Assembly (NCBI GenBank): GCA_032353305.1
Contig: JAUCNG010371149.1
Coordinates: forward strand, 1-18,227
Direction: 5' to 3'
Length of the DNA stretch: 18,227 bases
DNA from: Cephalothrix spiralis
Taxonomy: Eukaryota > Nemertea > Palaeonemertea > Archinemertea > Cephalotrichidae
Positions within the stretch are counted from its first letter, which is position 1. Every line of letters begins with the position of its first letter. The notes under the pieces were generated by a model, which was not told the DNA's origin, searched no databases, and was given only the letters and a program-made list of their open reading frames with translations. Shown piece after piece: positions 1 to 8,530 of this stretch. The position numbers and the translations under genes are program-made.

Positions 1-384
1 ATTATGTTATCGAGCCGAGCGAAGCGAGGAGAGGTAAATTTTATCAAATTTCAAAGTTTAAAGCTACTATTTCCATTTCATATAACGTTTTTTTTAAAAT
101 GGGAGTTGTAAACAAATACAACAATGTGTCCGATAATTTTTAGGCGTCATTAAACCCAAGAGCTCCAACTTGCCACATACATGTATAATCTTTCTCCGTC
201 ATTGACAGAAGAACCGCTGCATTGGGCAGTTTCCCATACCAGCTTTTTTTAACTCCTTTTTTGCCTTTAAACATTTAGTAGTGTTATAAAAAATAGTTTT
301 CATCACAGAGTGTTATTCGGTGACCGACCTCATTTAATCAAGAGCGATCTGTAGGAAAACGTGTATTATGACTGATGCATATGA
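1..384. other. Stretch without recognised gene
   Basis: No coding signal is recognised. The word gccgagcgaagcgagg (14-29) recurs exactly inverted at 14002-14017, suggesting shared repeat ends; nothing else is visible. Confidence 0.4.
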
Positions 385-486
385 CTGGCCTCTCAAGCCA
401 AGGAACTCATCGCTGTTTGTGAACAAGCTCCTTATAGAAAGGGTGAAGAAACGGTTGTAGATACGTCAGTGCGTAAAACTTGGCAG
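385..486 (+). pseudogene. Possible 2OG-Fe(II) oxygenase-like fragment
   Basis: After a TGA the plus frame reads LASQAKELIAVCEQAPYRKG and then EETVVDTSVRKTWQ, running open to about 540. 'LI..CEQAP(Y/F)G(K/R)G..TVVDT.VR.TWQ' is a pattern I associate with the N-terminal part of a 2-oxoglutarate/Fe(II)-dependent oxygenase-like family found in fungi and invertebrates. No splice borders are clear and the iron-binding HxD...H motif is not present, so this is a fragment or one exon. Moderate to low confidence without a search. Confidence 0.4.
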
Positions 487-924
487 TGCAGTGTTCAGGA
501 ATCTCTATTACTGACTCTTTACTTTCTCTACTGACCCAATTTGATTTGGATCAAGTGACATTTCCAGATAATGAATCAATAAAATAAACAATGAAAAATG
601 CAGTAAAAATACAAGAAAAGTACGGCCTTTAGTGGTTGTGACCTGAAGTTGTATAATATGACTTAAAATTGTGATTTCTGTTACTATTGGGGTAAGATTA
701 AACCCGATTTAGTTTTGATTTCTTTTGGAAGTTTGATCTGTGTTTACACTCTGCTGCAAACCGGCTATCAAGGACTCGGTAAGGACCACCATGAGCAGCT
801 GTTATATTTATATACTGACATATCCAGGAGTTTAAACTCGCCATGTATCGCAACTAGGCGATATTATGGTTGCAGGCTAAAGCTAAGTCGCAGTCAACTT
901 ACGTGGTTTTTAGACCCACGGGAT
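487..924. other. Stretch without recognised gene
   Basis: AT-rich. The long plus frame overlapping from 715 to 1182 is the antisense shadow of copy A and is not supported. On the minus strand, downstream of the copy A stop at 925, translation is short and broken. Confidence 0.5.
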
Positions 925-1613
925 CTACTGGTAGCAGCATTTCACTGTGTTCGTGAGAGTTATCTCAAGCTCCTTATCAGTTTCGTCAACCTTAACAATC
1001 TTCCCGACATACAATTTGTTGGTGATCGCATATTTTGCAATGACAAACTCTCCAGTATCATTTGGTTCCTGAGCCTTCTCCGCAACACTACTTGGAAGCA
1101 CAACAATTTTACTTTTGAAAATGCCACCTTTTTAAGCAATTTAATATTAGATTTCTGTGCTTGCATCAATCTTAATCATTGACTCCTCCTCCCAGCCACC
1201 ACAAATGTCGGGTAGGAGACATTGTTGGCAATAGCAATTTGTGTTTTAACGGCTTTAAGGCCGTTGCTCTTTCCGCATACAGCATGTATCTTCATTGTAT
1301 TTGGAACTGCTTGGATTTCTTTTTGTAAGTTGGTCAGTCACTGTTGTTTCTTGGAACACAGCTCTGTGGATATAAATACAAATTCGACTTCCATGCTGGA
1401 TGTCTGGGCCCAAGCAAAATAATCTTATGCATCCTGAATAATTGTTTTCCCAGCTCTTGACACTGTATATGTGTTCGCCATTCTTTTTACGGTACCACCA
1501 ATACCGTCACAGGCACCTTTGCCATGGCCGGCTTCGAAAAAGTTCCACCTACATTTCAATTTTTTGACTTTTTCAAAGTCAGCCACAGCATTAAAATTCT
1601 CATGGCCCTTCTT
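925..1613 (-). pseudogene. Copy A of FAEN/FEAGHGKG family, C-terminal half
   Basis: From 1613 the minus frame runs through NFNAVADFEKV, RWNFFEAGHGKGACDG, GGTVKRMANT, IIQDA, a stop (1425-1427), DYFAWAQ, VFISTELCSKKQQ, a stop (1338-1340), LTNLQKEIQAVPNTMKIHAV and SNGLKAVKTQ. A one-base deletion near 1240 puts YCQQCLLPDICGGWEEES in another frame. After a further shift 1140-925 gives IVVLPSSVAEKAQ, NDTGEFVIAKYAITNKLYVG and KIVKVDETDKELEI, ending TVKCCYQ and a stop. The GEFVIAKY...YVGKIVKV stretch looks like a small SH3/Tudor-type barrel. This copy best preserves the C-terminal region. Function is unknown. Confidence 0.75.
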
Positions 1614-1709
1614 CTATAATACGTTACAAATAACTTTCAACAGAGCCACCCATGCAAACTTTAATTAAAATATAAGAGTTCAATCAAGGAACTACAAATA
1701 TAGAAGGAA

Positions 1710-1951
1710 ATGTACACTAACCTGGAGACTAGATTTACCATAGAAGAATACACATATCGGCATGATGTCTACAAAAACACTAAAAACGTTGCCAGAACGA
1801 CACTGGCTTTGATACAAAACCAGTGTCACAACAAAAAATCTTTTAAGCAGAATTACATAACAAAGTCAAGGACGAACCGAAGAAATTAATAGTGCGTAAG
1901 AAGAAAGTGACAAATTATACAAGAAAATACTGGATATATAAAAAAGCATAA
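1710..1951 (+). pseudogene. Unrecognised plus-strand coding remnant
   Basis: A 59-codon frame from ATG 1710 to the stop at 1887-1889 reads FTIEEYTYRHDVYKNTKNVA and RTTLALIQNQCHN, with plausible protein composition. An overlapping frame (1856-1951) continues naturally with KVKDEPKKLIVRKKKVTNYT and RKYWIYKKA before a stop. One frameshift near 1856 joins them. The basic, aromatic character resembles mobile-element proteins, but the family is unknown. It is one of only two credible protein-like pieces on the plus strand left of 11 kb. Confidence 0.4.
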
Positions 1952-2671
1952 TTAAATAGTAAAAATCACGAAATGAACGCAACATGTACTGATGAAAATA
2001 AATTGTCTCTCATTTCCGATCATTTTGAATGTTGGAACAATTCCGTTAGGAGAATGCCCTCTTTCGGTACTTTTATCTCTGTTGACCTGATAAAACCAAT
2101 GACTGCTAAATGGCGAAATATGAGACCATTTTTTTCTACTTACACACTGTGGAAATTTTGATATTCATTGTAGGCGAACCAGAGGACCTCGACCAATCTA
2201 ATTTGAAATTTGTTTGGAATTACAAAAGCTGGAGCATTAACAAATTTTGATTGGATAGCAGCTCCGTTTCCTGGTCCTGTGTATCGTCATCGTTACCGAT
2301 ATCACCTTCTTGTGACATAGTGAATGATCGCGAGATTTACTATACGATCGGGTTCGTCTAGTATTTCATTGGATGAATATTCTTCGTCAATATCGCTTTG
2401 GGACTGTTGGAGATGTATATACTCATACTTGGGGTCCAGTAAGCACTCATTGCGTTCTATCCTATAGGATGAGGATCGAAGCTGTGTGCCGATAAATTTT
2501 CTCACGTTGCCCACGTTTTAGGTTTTAAAAGTAAAAGACACACTTCACTTACCTTCTAACTATATCTCGATGTTCTTTCATCAATTTATTCAATGGAGTT
2601 ACATGTACAACAATCACAATTGGGTGGTCTTCATACACAAAATTTGACTTTATTTCCTTTGATTTTAATAA
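1952..2671. other. Stretch without recognised gene
   Basis: A 70-codon minus frame at 2302-2514 (acidic, with SDIDEEYSSNEILDEPDRIV) could belong to a broken gene, but no family is recognised. Plus-strand frames at 1973-2161 also show no motif. No repeat was matched elsewhere in the window. Confidence 0.4.
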
Positions 2672-2980
2672 TTAAGAAATCATTGGAATCAGCTGGAAGC
2701 AAAAACTTTTTTCATAGCCTGTTGGCAATATTCCCATCACATCACACCCAAGATACAACTTGTACATTACATGTACTGTTAAATGGTCTTCTTTTAAATC
2801 TTTTATACTACATTGTTCTAAACTATCGATTGCTTCCCTACATACTTCTGCAAATTCATCCGAAGACAAAATAGAGATTTCGTTTAATTTTTCTTTTTTC
2901 TTCGGCGTTATTTTAAATTTTCTCTCCGGTAGTCTGGGAAACTTCTTCATTCGAATAACGATCTGGGAACCACGTGACAA
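2672..2980 (-). pseudogene. RecQ-like helicase N-terminal fragment
   Basis: This minus frame has a basic stretch (ERKFKITPKKKEK), then SSDEFAEVCREAIDSL, KEDHLTVHVMYKLYLG and CDVMGILPTGYEKSFCFQL, and a stop. The 'L...Q...G.DV..ILPTGYGKS.CFQL' layout is the Q-motif and Walker A of RecQ-type DNA helicases. The Walker A Gly before Lys-Ser is Glu here (GYEKS), which would abolish nucleotide binding. The Gln expected in the Q motif is not seen. Motifs Ia onward are missing, so this is a dead fragment. Confidence 0.65.
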
Positions 2981-3002
2981 GGAAACACGGTATTTGAATT
3001 GA

Positions 3003-3209
3003 CAATTATGGATTAAATTTTTTTGTTACATTACAGATCGAATTATTCCAAAATTATTAAAAGTCATTTATGACGAATGCCACCTCAGTCCTGCGCGATG
3101 CAAACCATATGAACTATAGGCTCTAAACCGTTAGGCGAGGAGGTCATGAGATGACCGATGCCGACCGGTTTACTTTAGAAAACTAACTACGAAAACAAAA
3201 ACTAATTTT
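3003..3209. other. Spacer with an isolated DECH-like motif
   Basis: Plus-strand 3037-3105 reads RIIPKLLKVIYDECHLSPAR, which resembles helicase motif II (DExH). It lies on the strand opposite the RecQ-like fragment and is short, so it is either an inverted piece of a helicase or chance. Nothing else is recognisable. Confidence 0.25.
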
Positions 3210-3433
3210 TGTGTTGGAATAACAGTTTTCGAATAGTGCTTCTCTGTAAGACATTGTTGGCAATAGCAACTTGTGTTATAAGGCCGTTGCTCCTTCCGCA
3301 TACAGCATGTATCGTCATTGTATTTGGAACTGCTTGGGTTTGTCGGTCACTGTTGTTTCTTGGAACACAGCTCTGTGGATATAAATACAAATTCGACTTG
3401 CATGCTGGATGTCTGTGCTCAAAATTGTGCATC
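3210..3433 (-). pseudogene. Copy B of FAEN/FEAGHGKG family, C-terminal part
   Basis: Minus-strand sequence continuing copy B beyond the SINE reads SMQVEFVFISTELCSKKQQ, a stop and small deletion, then QAVPNTMTIHAVCGRSNG and VAIANN. The order matches copies A and C. As in copy A, a one-base change turns the CYCQQC cluster into AIANN in this frame. It ends near 3210, short of the EEES motif. Confidence 0.7.
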
Positions 3434-3760
3434 GCGGTGGCGAAGTGGTAGAAAGTTTGGTTCGTATACCGGACGATCGGGAATCGTATCCCAGGCTGGA
3501 CACCACTTTCCATCGTGATGTTCCTTGGGCAAGTTCCTTATCGCACAAAGCCCTCTCAGGTTAAATACGTGGATTGGGACGATGTCCCTCCCTTCGGGGT
3601 AAACCCGACTCTAATCGGTATATATATAGAAAATAGATTAGAGTGCAGGATCTACAGGCCTAAGGGTAAATGCTCAAAAAGCGAACCGTATGTGTCAATT
3701 TGAGCCAGTTATCTGAAGCCCTCCCCTATAGGATATGACTATGAGCTATAAGATAAGCAA
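3434..3760 (+). mobile_element. tRNA-derived SINE inserted in copy B
   Basis: The head resembles a tRNA gene: a box-A-like TGGCGAAGTGG at 3438-3448 and a box-B-like GGGAATCGTATCCC stem-loop at 3479-3492. A body with ttccttgggcaagttcc follows; its 'CTTGGGCAAG' core is seen in widespread invertebrate SINEs. The tail runs through ctacaggcctaagggtaaatg and is repeated at 8265-8376. Flanks suggest a diverged target duplication: aaaattgtgcatc at 3421-3433 and a related 'aaaatcgtttgcatc' at about 3764-3778. Short plus-strand frames within it are not genes. Confidence 0.78.
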
Positions 3761-3793
3761 TAAAAATCGTTTGCATCCTGAATAATTGTTTTT

Positions 3794-3845
3794 CCACCAT
3801 TCTTGTGTCAGTGTCCACCATTCTTGTGTCAGTGTCCACCATTCT
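3794..3845 (+). repeat. 21-bp tandem repeat
   Basis: ccaccattcttgtgtcagtgt is repeated exactly at 3794-3814 and 3815-3835, with a further 10 bp of a third unit. It lies in copy B sequence and is absent from copies A, C and D, so it is a local duplication. Confidence 0.9.
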
Positions 3846-3862
3846 TTTTACGGTACCACCAA

Positions 3863-4466
3863 TGAGTAATATCTCTATTATTCCTTCCTCTACTCTCTCT
3901 ACTACCTGTACTATTGCTTCGTCTACTCTCTCTCTACTACCTTTACTGTCTGCTCTCTACTCCTCTCAACTACCTCTACTATCTGCTCTCTACTCTTCTC
4001 AACTACCTCTTTGCTTACTTTCTCTCCTCTACTCTTCTCAACTACTCCCTTGCTTACTTTCTCTCCATTACTCTTTTCTGCCTTACTCTTCTTCTCTACT
4101 ACCGGGTACCTTCTTTTCTCGCCTTCGCTTCACCTCCCTTCCTTTCCTTTACCTTTTCAACAACCCTCTTGTCCACCTCCTTCTGGCTAGTCTCTTTTAT
4201 TTCTTTCCCTTCATCTTTTCTCACTGACTTCTTTTCCGTCTTCTTACTGTCCTTCTTTACAGTCTTCTTACTCTACTTCTTGTTTACAACGACCTCTATT
4301 TCTGGAGACTTCTTCCTGGTGCCAATCGGGATGTTGCCAGGGGACCTCCCCTTCCTCACGGTTGGCCCCTTCTTTTCCAAAGGGTCCTCTGGGCACCAAT
4401 CTCCATCTAGAACGCTGGACAGTCCAGGCATTCTATCCTCGGTTTTCGGGATACTGGGGATACGAT
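3863..4466 (-). other. Insertion inside copy B: Lys/Glu-rich reading frame and CT minisatellite
   Basis: Compared with copy A, about 20 bp between the GGTxKR and FEAGHG codons are replaced here by 604 bp. On the minus strand 4466-4273 reads PKTEDRMPGLSSVLDGDW and then GRSPGNIPIGTRKKSPEIE. After one stop the same frame continues to about 4105 with KKTVKKDSKKTEKKS-like, very Lys/Glu-rich sequence. The plus strand at 3930-4090 is a CT-rich minisatellite of about 32-39-bp units built on 'ctcaactacctc' and 'ctctactctt'. The plus-strand frames across it (3805-4227 and 3914-4552) are low-complexity Leu/Ser/Tyr and are not credible. The source is not recognised. Confidence 0.5.
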
Positions 4467-5000
4467 GCCATGGCCGGCTTCGAAAAAGTTCCACCTACAT
4501 TTCAATTTTATGGACCAATTTTCAGCAACAGCATTACAAATTCCGGTATTAAGATGTTGGTGAATCATGCAGTCCAAAAATGGACCATATCCGGCTTAAA
4601 CAACAGTCAGTTTAGGCTCTAGTTTAGGAATTTATCTATTATATGTAGAACAGTTGACACATTGTGGTTCAACTCATCTGAAACTACTACAAAGCTAGTA
4701 TTGATAACTTCAGTTGGTTTCTTTTGGTCACGATAGTAAACAGCAAGTTGAACGGGGTGTATTGTAACTTGTGTTTGGTTAATGTTCGCGCTTTCGATTT
4801 CATCTAGATTCCTGCATGCATCGTTTTCAGCAAAGTCCATCTGAACTATTTCTTGTTTTTGCGGTAACTTGTCTTTTAGTTGGCGTATTTGCTGGAACTG
4901 GATTCTCACTCTTGAAACATGCTCCTTGAATTCAGTTACATGTTCGATAAAATGTTCAATAATCACAGTAGCTGACTTAGACCCACGCCCATCATTGGCA
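4467..5000 (-). pseudogene. Copy B of FAEN/FEAGHGKG family, N-terminal part
   Basis: The minus frame from about 5000 to 4619 is open. It reads a helical stretch (HFIEHVTEFKEHVSRVRIQF), then LPQKQEIVQMDFAENDACRN, INQTQVTIHPVQLAVYYRDQ and INTSFVVVSDELN. After a stop at 4619 it continues in another frame with WNFFEAGHG at about 4500-4470. This is the best-preserved copy of the DFAEN half. The family member I recall carries a WTDGPTS-type block between the SDEL and FEAGHG motifs; it is absent here, so an internal deletion is likely. The FAEN, TD and FEAGHGKG acidics could form a DDE-like triad, but that is inference. Confidence 0.7.
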
Positions 5001-5062
5001 CAGGACAGTTAAGGAAAGACAGCTTCAACTAAATAACTTGCTGTCTTTCCTTAACTGTCCTG
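5001..5062. repeat. Perfect 23-bp inverted repeat, 16-bp loop
   Basis: Positions 5001-5023 are the exact reverse complement of 5040-5062, with loop 5024-5039. The right arm is Mutator-like coding sequence (encoding GRTVKERQ). The left arm is its inverted duplicate and forms the join to copy B of the FAEN family. Confidence 0.95.
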
Positions 5063-5820
5063 CCAGTGAACATTTTTTTTGAAAACTTGCCAGCTCTTGC
5101 AACCCTCATTACAGTGTCAAGTTGATTTTTACATACATGATGTTCCTTTATGCCCCTAAAAGCTGATGAGTCACCATCAGTGGTGACATTGCAAACTGAT
5201 ATACCCTTGATAGCTAGATTCGTACCGATCAAGGATGCGATAGAACATCTTTGTCAGTAGAATCGCCTAGACAATTAGGATGACCATACTCACACTTAGG
5301 AGTTTCAGTTTTTGCAGATTTAACGTTAGTTATATGGATTGTAGATTATAGGCTATAACCTTATGATTCCTGGTCACATTTTCGGTAGCCGCAACAACTA
5401 AATTTGTTGCGCACTGACCAAGTTTAGTTCTATTAGAAATTGTTATAGAATTGTATCTTCCATCGACAGAAATGTTAATTTTTTTCGGATTTTCGACTTT
5501 TTAAATCTTATTTATTCTGATCAAATTATTAATTTCTTCTGTCATATTTACTTCTGTTTCCTCGATCATCATATCTCTTATTTGATTTGAATTCTTCTGC
5601 ATCCCTCGTAATGATCCTGGGATGATGCCAGCGGTAGAGAATATAAGATGTAGTTTTTCATTCCCGATACCGCTGTGGATCAAGCCAACCTGTAAAGCTG
5701 AGTAAGTTCGAAATCTTCCACTGTTGTAGGTCTTTTATCTGGTTAATATCAGACATAATCGGTGTACGATTAGTCAGGGCAATATTTTGGTGTTTCTTGC
5801 ACTGACAGCTATTTCCTGTG
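5029..5820 (-). pseudogene. Mutator-like transposase fragment
   Basis: Minus-strand pieces in several frames read in a sensible order: CQCKKHQNIAL (about 5810), LIHSGIGNEKLHL (about 5690-5640), a coiled KN-rich stretch, NISVDGRYNS (5478-5440), LGQCATNLVVAATENVTRN (about 5430-5370), CEYGHPNC (about 5310-5285), GISVCNVTTDGDSSAFRGIK (about 5190), and FSKKMFTGRTVKERQQ. The VDGRYN and TTDGDS motifs with the C..GH.C element are those of the animal Mutator-like transposase domain; the Asp residues are likely catalytic-type acidics. There are at least four frameshifts or stops. The C-terminal end is lost at an inverted duplication. The family name is recalled from motifs and was not searched. Confidence 0.68.
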
Positions 5821-5825
5821 ATAAA

Positions 5826-5890
5826 TTCTGATATAACGTGGCCTTAGCCGAGTAAAGGAGGCTGGAAGTGAAATATATTTTCACAGAGGG
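5826..5890 (+). repeat. Short dispersed repeat, first copy
   Basis: This shares 'ctgatataacgtgg', 'cttagc', 'gagtaaagga' and 'ttttcacagaggga' with 10236-10297. It directly borders the Mutator-like fragment, so it may be non-coding sequence of that element. Confidence 0.6.
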
Positions 5891-6819
5891 ATGTTGCCGA
5901 TAAAACAGAAATGGAAAAGACACCTAAGTTTCACAAAGGGCTATTTAGCCAATGATAAATTAACAATATTATTAAGGGTTATGAAATCTGAAATTGGGGA
6001 TATTCCCAAATGATAAAGTGACCAATCACAGTGCAGTATGGTCTTCACAAATTCATGAAATGACAAAATGACCACTCACAGTTGAGGTATTCATAAAGTT
6101 CAAGAACTGACAAATTTAAATTTCATAAGATAATGAGAAAATGATACTACTAATAATAAATAAATAATTGAATTAGAAAATTTTCATTCACATTTATCAC
6201 GTCTGCTGGAACAAAATGAAATTCAAAATATGAACATTGATTGCATTATTAGTACTTAGTTTTGTATTCTTAGATATCCAACATTTCTTTAACATGATTC
6301 AAGCTAAGATTCGCATGTCTTTTTTTGCCAGCCATTTTTTTGTCGATAATCAGATATTTGTGTGACGGTACGTGGGCCTCATCTATAAGGCGGCGCGTAA
6401 TATTAAACATTAAATATGACTTGACTAGTTCCGGTACCCCGGAACTATAGTGATATACACATTTAACATTACAAAAGCTAAGATTTCGAACCGATCATGG
6501 GTTGGGAGCGTAATACATAACAGCAGACTCGTTTTGAAGAGTAAATATATTACACATGTACGAATGGGAGATATATATGAAGAAATATTGAAAACGCATT
6601 AGCCAATGAGAAGCCGCGTAACAAGAGTAAAATCTAATAATAATAATTACAACACGGTCTGGGTAAGCATCTGAATAATTATAACAGAACAAATTGAACT
6701 GTTTTCTCACACTTTGGAGGGTTGAGCATTATAATTTTTTTGTAGATCTAGTTCGAGTAGACAGTTATTTTTCTCTTAAATATTTCCCATTGGAATCAAT
6801 TAGAAGGAGAGAGTTGAAT
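5891..6819. other. Non-coding AT-rich stretch
   Basis: No coding region is recognised. A diverged tandem pair of about 50 bp occurs at 6008-6110 ('gataaagtgaccaatcacagt' and 'gacaaaatgaccactcacagt'). A hairpin with an 8-bp stem (agttccgg/ccggaact) lies at 6427-6446. The 71-codon minus frame at 6495-6710 has no motif and is probably chance. Confidence 0.6.
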
Positions 6820-6822
6820 CTA

Positions 6823-7630
6823 AGGTGTAATATTAATGAGGGGAGATTTTTTATGGAAGTTTAATACAGGTTCAATTGAATTTATATCTGTTTTAGTGAC
6901 ATTACTAGCAGTAGCAGCTACACTTTGAGTCAAGTCTATGGCATCTATGCCCCAGATTCCTGATGCTGCACTTGCTGGGAATGGATGATTTGTTAATTTT
7001 GACTGTACTGGAGATTTGGATTCCAGATCAGCATACAGTTTACAATAATGCTCAAAGTCTGAAATTTCATTTTTGAGTTTAGTATCATCATTTATAATAA
7101 GTACAGTGTCAAGCTTTGTTACCTGTTTAGATTCTTTTTCAGCAGGTCTTGTTTGATTTTGAGATGCTGATGTTTGATTTTGATTTTGTTTTGAGTTATA
7201 GTCAGATATGCCGGTTTGAATTGACTTGTTAGTCTTAATCTTGTTGTAATTTAAGAGCCGTGGTTCTGATACTACATGTTTGTATGGTTAGTGTACCTTC
7301 TTGAAAGCTGGGCCAATTTTGGTATCTGTGGCATCATATCCTCCAAGGTATGAATCCCCATCACTTTATTTTTATACCAGATCCCATCTTCTACAAAATC
7401 TTTATTTGGTATCTGAAGCAGTCTATCATTTTTGGCATTTCTTTTAGATAAGTACTTCTTAAATGTAGCAACCGGGCAGGATCTATTGTTGTGTCCTTAT
7501 CACCCTTTTTACCACCCTGATAATTTTTGGATTTTGGGTTTATCACTAAGTGCATGTATTCATTTACACCATCATCTACTATCTCAATGTGTTCAACTTT
7601 AAGTTCAGACTTTCCCTCATTTTTTCTCTC
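6823..7630 (-). pseudogene. Crypton-like tyrosine recombinase (DUF3504-type) fragment
   Basis: On the minus strand, 7630-7391 encodes a segment including VINPKSKNYQGGKKGDKDTT, then DPARLLHLRS and MIDCFRYQIK. After a one-base shift near 7395 come DFVEDGIWYKNKVMGIHTLE and LAQLSRRYTNHT, and in another frame IRTTALKLQQD. The order KSKNxQGG ... WYKN..MG..TL..MM ... YTNH(S/T)IR(A/T)T matches the DUF3504 domain of Crypton-derived proteins (KIAA1958, ZMYM, QRICH1). The R of IRTT would be a catalytic Arg of the tyrosine recombinase. A third frame, open from 7287 to 6823 without any Met, may be the diverged C-terminal tail; no clear HxxR...Y ending is seen. At least two frameshifts make it dead. Confidence 0.7.
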
Positions 7631-8190
7631 GAGCTTTGCATCAATCTTAATCGTTGACTCCTCCTCCATGCCACCACAAATGTCGGGTAGTAGACATTGT
7701 TGGCAATAGCAAATTTGTGTTTTTAACGGCTTTAAGGCCGTTGCTCTTTTCGCATACAGCATGTATCTTCATCATATTTGGAACTGCTTGGATTTCGTTT
7801 TGCAAGTTGGTCAGTCACTGTTGTTTTTTGAAACACAGCACTGTGGATATAAATACAAATTCGACTTTCATGATGGATGTCTGGGCCCAAGCAAAATAAT
7901 CTTATGCATCCTGAATAATCGTTTTCCCAGCTCTTGACACTGTACATGTGTTCGCCATTCTTTTTACGGTTCCACCAATACCGTTACAGGCACCTTTACC
8001 ATAGCCGGTTTCGAAAAAGTTCCACCTACATTTCAATTTTTTGACTTGTTCAAGTCAGCCACAGCATTAAAATTATCATGGTCCTTCTTCGCTCCTGCTG
8101 TGCTGAAAACGGTGCCACATTTACTACAATCGTAACCTTCCTCCCTGGCTATGTGAGACTTCTAGTGTGGAGCATCTTTTCGCGAAATGT
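7630..8190 (-). pseudogene. Copy C of FAEN/FEAGHGKG family, with zinc-finger-like motif
   Basis: This minus-strand fragment starts upstream of the other copies. At about 8130-8070 it reads YDCSKCGTVFSTAGAKKDHD, a C-x2-C-x12-H finger whose last ligand position is Asn instead of His. Then come NFNAVAD, a one-base deletion relative to copy A, the FEAGHGKG block (Gly-Tyr for Gly-His here), the region containing IHAVC, a frame change, and CYCQQCLLPDICGG with EEESTIKIDA. It keeps the cysteine cluster that copy A has lost to a one-base deletion. After about 7630 the frame runs directly into the Crypton-like recombinase fragment. Frameshifted, so not functional. Confidence 0.72.
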
Positions 8191-8264
8191 GAGCCCGCTG
8201 TGCAACATAGGAATGGAATGGAGATATAAATAATAACCATATACAGAGGAAAATAATATGTTTA

Positions 8265-8376
8265 GCGTGAGAAAATAGATTAGAGTGCGGAATAGGTCTA
8301 CAGGCCTAAGGGTAAATGCTCGGTATGCGGATACTTGTGTCTATTTGAGAAGTCATCTCTGACGCCCTATATAAAA
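8265..8376 (+). mobile_element. SINE tail, second copy (5' truncated)
   Basis: gaaaatagattagagtgc, ctacaggcctaagggtaaatg, a 'tgtgtc-atttgag' block and 'gccct-tata' follow the 3' part of the SINE at 3434-3760 in order. It ends in an A/GAA-rich tail (aaaagaagaagaagac). The tRNA-like head is missing, as expected for a 5'-truncated insert. Confidence 0.7.
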
Positions 8377-8530
8377 GAAGAAGAAGACCACATCTCGAAA
8401 CAGAGATCTTAAAATAAAAAACCCAGCACTCGTAAGGAAATTGTTCTTTTTTTACCCTTTCAAACAGTATTTTGAATACACTTCGTCAGTCGCAATTTTA
8501 AGGACCAACATGAACGTAATGAGGTGATTA
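8377..8530. other. Unassigned spacer
   Basis: AT-rich sequence between the SINE tail and the psq fragment. Minus-strand translation gives short frames that might continue the broken psq protein, but no motif is convincing. Confidence 0.4.

Noticed and set aside
715-1182. 155-codon plus-strand open frame
   Set aside because: From about 925 it lies antisense to copy A, whose minus-strand frames match copies C and D. The plus frame has no motif and is not preserved in the other copies.
3438-3500. A tRNA gene on the plus strand
   Set aside because: Box-A-like and box-B-like sequences are present, but the cloverleaf is poor and the unit continues into a SINE body with a tail repeated elsewhere.
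3914-4552. 212-codon plus-strand open frame, Leu/Phe/Ser-rich and membrane-like
   Set aside because: It arises from a CT-rich minisatellite joined to antisense copy B sequence; the apparent hydrophobic helices are low-complexity artefacts.
7732-7947. Minus-strand frame reading CLGPDIHHESRICIYIH, seen again at 9033-9314
   Set aside because: It is repeated, but it is the +1 shadow of the true family frame, in which the same DNA reads VFISTELC...IHAVC in line with copy A.
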